The position numbers and the translations under genes were made by a program. From positions 55,824 through 119,823 of the forward strand of contig NZ_BIMA01000005.1 in the NCBI RefSeq assembly GCF_004000845.1: 64,000 nucleotides of DNA. The letters are read 5' to 3'. Of the stretch, positions 61,459 to 64,000 are shown piece by piece. Source of the DNA: Paenibacillus koleovorans NBRC 103111. Lineage in GTDB: Bacteria; Bacillota; Bacilli; Paenibacillales; NBRC-103111. Within the stretch, counting starts at the first letter, position 1, and every line of letters starts with the position of its first letter. Under the pieces are notes generated by a model that worked only from the letters and a program-made list of their open reading frames with translations, was not told the DNA's origin and searched no databases.

Positions 61459-63675
61459 TTAATGATCGAATCTTACTTCATCCAGCAAAATCGTGGTGGC
61501 GGACGGATAAGCGTTGGACACGCGCTCGATGTAGAACTTCGTGATCTGGTTGCCAAGCGCCGTACGAATGCCGCTTAAGCTCAGTGCGAACGATTCGTAG
61601 CCGACTGCCGTATCCGGCGTGAACGTCACGGAAGGTGCGCCGTTCCAGCTCCAGTCGTTGAAGACGAGCCGGTACTGGCTTGACGTGCCGGTGCCCGCAT
61701 CGAAGCTGAAATAAATTTTGTCGGAGGACACGACGGAGGAGATGTCAATCGGGCTGGCGCTGAAGCTGACATCCTTCGACCGCGCCCAGCCGGTCAAGTT
61801 AGTGTACTTGAGCGCGTTCGAGCCGCCGACGCCTTCGCCGAGGGCGACTTGCGCGTTCGAGCTGCCGCTGCCGTTCGCGAACGTGACGCTGGTCGCTTCG
61901 TCATAGAGGTAGATCGGGAATCCGCCGCCTCCGCCGGACAGCGTCGTGGCGTTGGCGGTATTGCTGTTGCCGGATTCGTTCGTCGCCGCGTCGTAAGCGC
62001 GGACCGTGTAGCTATAGGCGGTGGAGGCCGTAAGCCCGGTATCGCTGTAGCTCGTGCCGGCTGTCGTGCCGATTGGAGAGCCGCCCCGGTAGATCCGATA
62101 ACCGGTTACGCCGACATTATCGGTGGAGGCGCCCCATGCCAGATTGATCTGGCTGGACGACACGGCATTGGCCGTCAGTCCGGTCGGAGCCGTCGGGCTT
62201 TGCGTATCGCCGCCCCCGCTTCCGGCATATTCGAACGCTCCGATATCGATAGGAGGATTGCTCGGCCGCGCTTCGGACCCCTGATGAGACACATACTGCA
62301 TGCTCACCGGCCGGCCGGAGGCATTCGAGTGAAGCGAGGTGCCGGCATTGATCGCATTGGAAGCGGAGGTTAGATGGAAATCCCCGGAGGACAGATTGAC
62401 GAAGCCGGGAGAAGTTCCGGTTACTTGCGTGCCGTCATTGTTTACCGTTCCGCCGCCGGACAGAGAGTTGGTGAACGCGCTGAGCCAATTGTGAGTCAGG
62501 TTAACAGTACCTACATCGTCAAGAATACTGAGCGTGCTTCCCGAATTTGTTTTGTATACGATATTGTTCCGAATGTCGGCCGATTCGTCTGCCGTCTCCA
62601 GTCGGACCAGCGCCGTGCTCGTGGACCGCTGAGTGATGATCGTGTTGTTGTACAAATACAGGGTGCCTTTGCGGTACAAGCTGGTGACGCCGTTGTCCCC
62701 GCCATAATGAATGATTTGACGGTTGCGGGAGTCATCCGGCTCGATGATCACGTTCCCGTACACGAAGGATTTGTTGTAATCGGGATGGCCGCTTATGGCG
62801 GTCGTATCGTCGCCTTCGACAAGATCAATAGCGCGGTTGCCGCCCGTAATATGGTTGTAGCGAATAATCGTACCGGCCGACCTGTCCTTCAGGGCATTGC
62901 CCGTGCAGCCGGAGCACAGATCGCCGATTCGGTTGTACTGGAATATCATTCCGATGCCAGCCGTGTAAATATTGTGCTCATATACCCGATTCGGATTGCC
63001 GTTCCCATAAATGTAATTGCCTTCGACCAGCAAGTTCTTCGTCTGACCTTCATCCGAGCTGGCGCTGAACAGTCCGTTTGCGCTGCCGGTAATCGTATTG
63101 TTCCGAATGGTAATATTTTCGCCGTATTCGATAAAGATCGCTGCGGCATTTTGCGCATAGGTTTTGGTGGCTCCGGTATTATCCGTGTATTGGTACAAAT
63201 TTTTTCCGTTTTTCACTTCCAGGTTTTCGATCACGATGTACTTGGGCAATACTCCGTTCGCCGGGTCGGAGGTGCTGCCGGAGAACCGCGCACCGCCGAT
63301 CTTGATGACGGCGCGATTGTCGCTCCAGAAATTGAGCTGTGAACGCGTCGTGGCGCCGTCGCCGTCGATGATCGGAAGCTCCCCGTTCGGACCGGGAACC
63401 CCCTGGATCGTAATGGGATTGGATGAGGTGCCGGCACGGGAAATAACGAACTTTTCCTTATAAGGAGTCGATCGGTAATAAATTTTCACCGTATCGCCCG
63501 GCTGAAGCGACTCGAAGGGGACGCTGCCGATGCTGGTATACGTTTTGCCGGGACCGACTTCATAGACGGTTGCGGCAAGCGCCGGAGGAGCGACGGTCAG
63601 GACGACCGAGCAAACCAATCCAATCGCCAGTAGCAGTGCGAACATCCTCTTATTGAAGAGCCTAAATTTGATCAT
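61459..63675 (-). CDS. secreted right-handed beta-helix protein with fibronectin III domain
   Basis: ATG at 63675 is preferred over 63690, because the five extra codons contain the ribosome-binding site (ATGGAGGAAAATGGG). The 738-residue protein has a signal peptide (IKFRLFNKRMFALLLAIGL, cleavage near ALA). A beta-helix region of about 430 residues follows, with AsnAsn/Ile ladders such as ITIRNNTITGSANG and LVEGNYIYGNG, resembling polysaccharide lyases or polygalacturonases. Then come a fibronectin type III domain (PTAPTGLTANAVSSSQINLAW) and a C-terminal beta-sandwich of about 150 residues like carbohydrate-binding modules. It is secreted and likely binds or degrades polysaccharide. No catalytic triplet could be assigned. 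Confidence 0.87.
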   Translation of the reverse strand: MIKFRLFNKRMFALLLAIGLVCSVVLTVAPPALAATVYEVGPGKTYTSIGSVPFESLQPGDTVKIYYRSTPYKEKFVISRAGTSSNPITIQGVPGPNGELPIIDGDGATTRSQLNFWSDNRAVIKIGGARFSGSTSDPANGVLPKYIVIENLEVKNGKNLYQYTDNTGATKTYAQNAAAIFIEYGENITIRNNTITGSANGLFSASSDEGQTKNLLVEGNYIYGNGNPNRVYEHNIYTAGIGMIFQYNRIGDLCSGCTGNALKDRSAGTIIRYNHITGGNRAIDLVEGDDTTAISGHPDYNKSFVYGNVIIEPDDSRNRQIIHYGGDNGVTSLYRKGTLYLYNNTIITQRSTSTALVRLETADESADIRNNIVYKTNSGSTLSILDDVGTVNLTHNWLSAFTNSLSGGGTVNNDGTQVTGTSPGFVNLSSGDFHLTSASNAINAGTSLHSNASGRPVSMQYVSHQGSEARPSNPPIDIGAFEYAGSGGGDTQSPTAPTGLTANAVSSSQINLAWGASTDNVGVTGYRIYRGGSPIGTTAGTSYSDTGLTASTAYSYTVRAYDAATNESGNSNTANATTLSGGGGGFPIYLYDEATSVTFANGSGSSNAQVALGEGVGGSNALKYTNLTGWARSKDVSFSASPIDISSVVSSDKIYFSFDAGTGTSSQYRLVFNDWSWNGAPSVTFTPDTAVGYESFALSLSGIRTALGNQITKFYIERVSNAYPSATTILLDEVRFDH

Positions 63676-63953
63676 CCCATTTTCCTCCATTCCGTGATTG
63701 GGCCAATGGCCTGCGGTGCTAAATGCAATCCCTCTTTACCGTCTCTGACAATTCGTTACCGCAGCCTCCTTTCTCTATAGATGGAATAGTCCAGCCTTTA
63801 TCGGTTGCCTCTCTAACTTAGCGAAATTTATCCATGTCGGGTATCAACCGATTTTTTCATTTTCGGCACTTTTTCATGTTTCGTGCTGTGGAAGACCCCC
63901 TATTTTGTTGGAAAATGGGTAAAATGTTTAACCCACCCCTCGCGCGCGCTAAG
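63676..63953 (-). promoter_or_regulatory. long leader region of the beta-helix gene
   Basis: No gene is visible in about 280 bases. On the minus strand there are several possible stems, the clearest being CTGCGGT (63764-63758) with ACCGCAG (63717-63711), and GGCCATTGGCC next to it, so a structured 5-prime leader is likely. It has GAGGCAACCGATAAAGGCTGG, reminiscent of a small riboswitch core, but it lacks the GCAAAG of a c-di-GMP-I riboswitch, so no riboswitch is called. No convincing promoter was found. Confidence 0.35.
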
Positions 63954-63975
63954 AAAAACCGTCCTACGGACGGCC
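63954..63975 (-). terminator. terminator of a minus-strand gene beyond the window
   Basis: On the minus strand, CCGTCC-GTA-GGACGG (63973-63959) is followed by TTTTT (63958-63954). It belongs to a gene whose end lies right of the window. Confidence 0.8.
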
Positions 63976-64000
63976 CTCTGGCGAAGATGTTCAGTTGGAG

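Overview
The window looks like chromosome from a Gram-positive member of the Paenibacillaceae (Paenibacillus/Cohnella type). Four things point that way: the Bacillales gene order alaS-ireB-ruvX-DUF1292-mltG-two U32 proteins; T-box leaders before alaS and tyrS; very large secreted proteins with C-terminal SLH domains; and LplABC-type sugar importers that lack their own ATPase and sit beside membrane-bound AraC regulators and a YesMN-type two-component pair. No tRNA, rRNA, insertion sequence, prophage or CRISPR array was seen.

Region 1 (1-12,709, + strand) is one tightly packed operon of eleven genes with several ATGA overlaps. It encodes a formylglycine-type sulfatase, an oligogalacturonate-lyase-like propeller protein, an M14 zinc peptidase, a beta-lactamase-fold serine hydrolase fused to a DUF4185-like propeller, a gamma-glutamyl-hydrolase-type amidotransferase, two further DUF4185-like proteins, an AEC transporter, a sugar-phosphate isomerase/epimerase-like protein and two Gfo/Idh/MocA oxidoreductases. 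The set reads as a catabolic locus for an unidentified sulfated or amide-decorated sugar conjugate. Region 2 (12,798-26,335) holds a minus-strand import operon (substrate-binding lipoprotein, two permeases and a membrane AraC regulator that appears to start at ATT), a frameshifted ADP-ribosylglycohydrolase remnant, a YesMN-like sensor/regulator pair, a GH42-like gene interrupted by two in-frame TAG codons, and a second M14 peptidase closely similar to the first.

Region 3 (26,607-49,591, + strand) is a four-gene cell-surface operon of about 23 kb: a 1794-residue Ig-like-repeat protein, a 2568-residue protein with C-terminal SLH domains and a large unassigned beta-rich middle, a 3029-residue GLUG-repeat protein with chitobiase-type and SLH domains, and a small secreted trypsin-like protease. 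I infer a giant S-layer-attached assembly with a dedicated protease. This and region 1 are the best candidates for an undescribed system.

Region 4 (49,617-61,454) is conserved housekeeping: T-box/alaS, ireB, ruvX (yqgF), tandem DUF1292 proteins, mltG, two U32 tRNA-hydroxylation-type proteins, a YjbR-like protein, a YqkE-like protein, map, T-box/tyrS and a diverged IF-3 paralogue. Region 5 (61,459-64,000, minus strand) is a secreted beta-helix/fibronectin III protein with a long, possibly structured leader. The far right edge has a terminator for a minus-strand gene lying outside the window.

All family names rest on reading motifs by eye. No database search was run.
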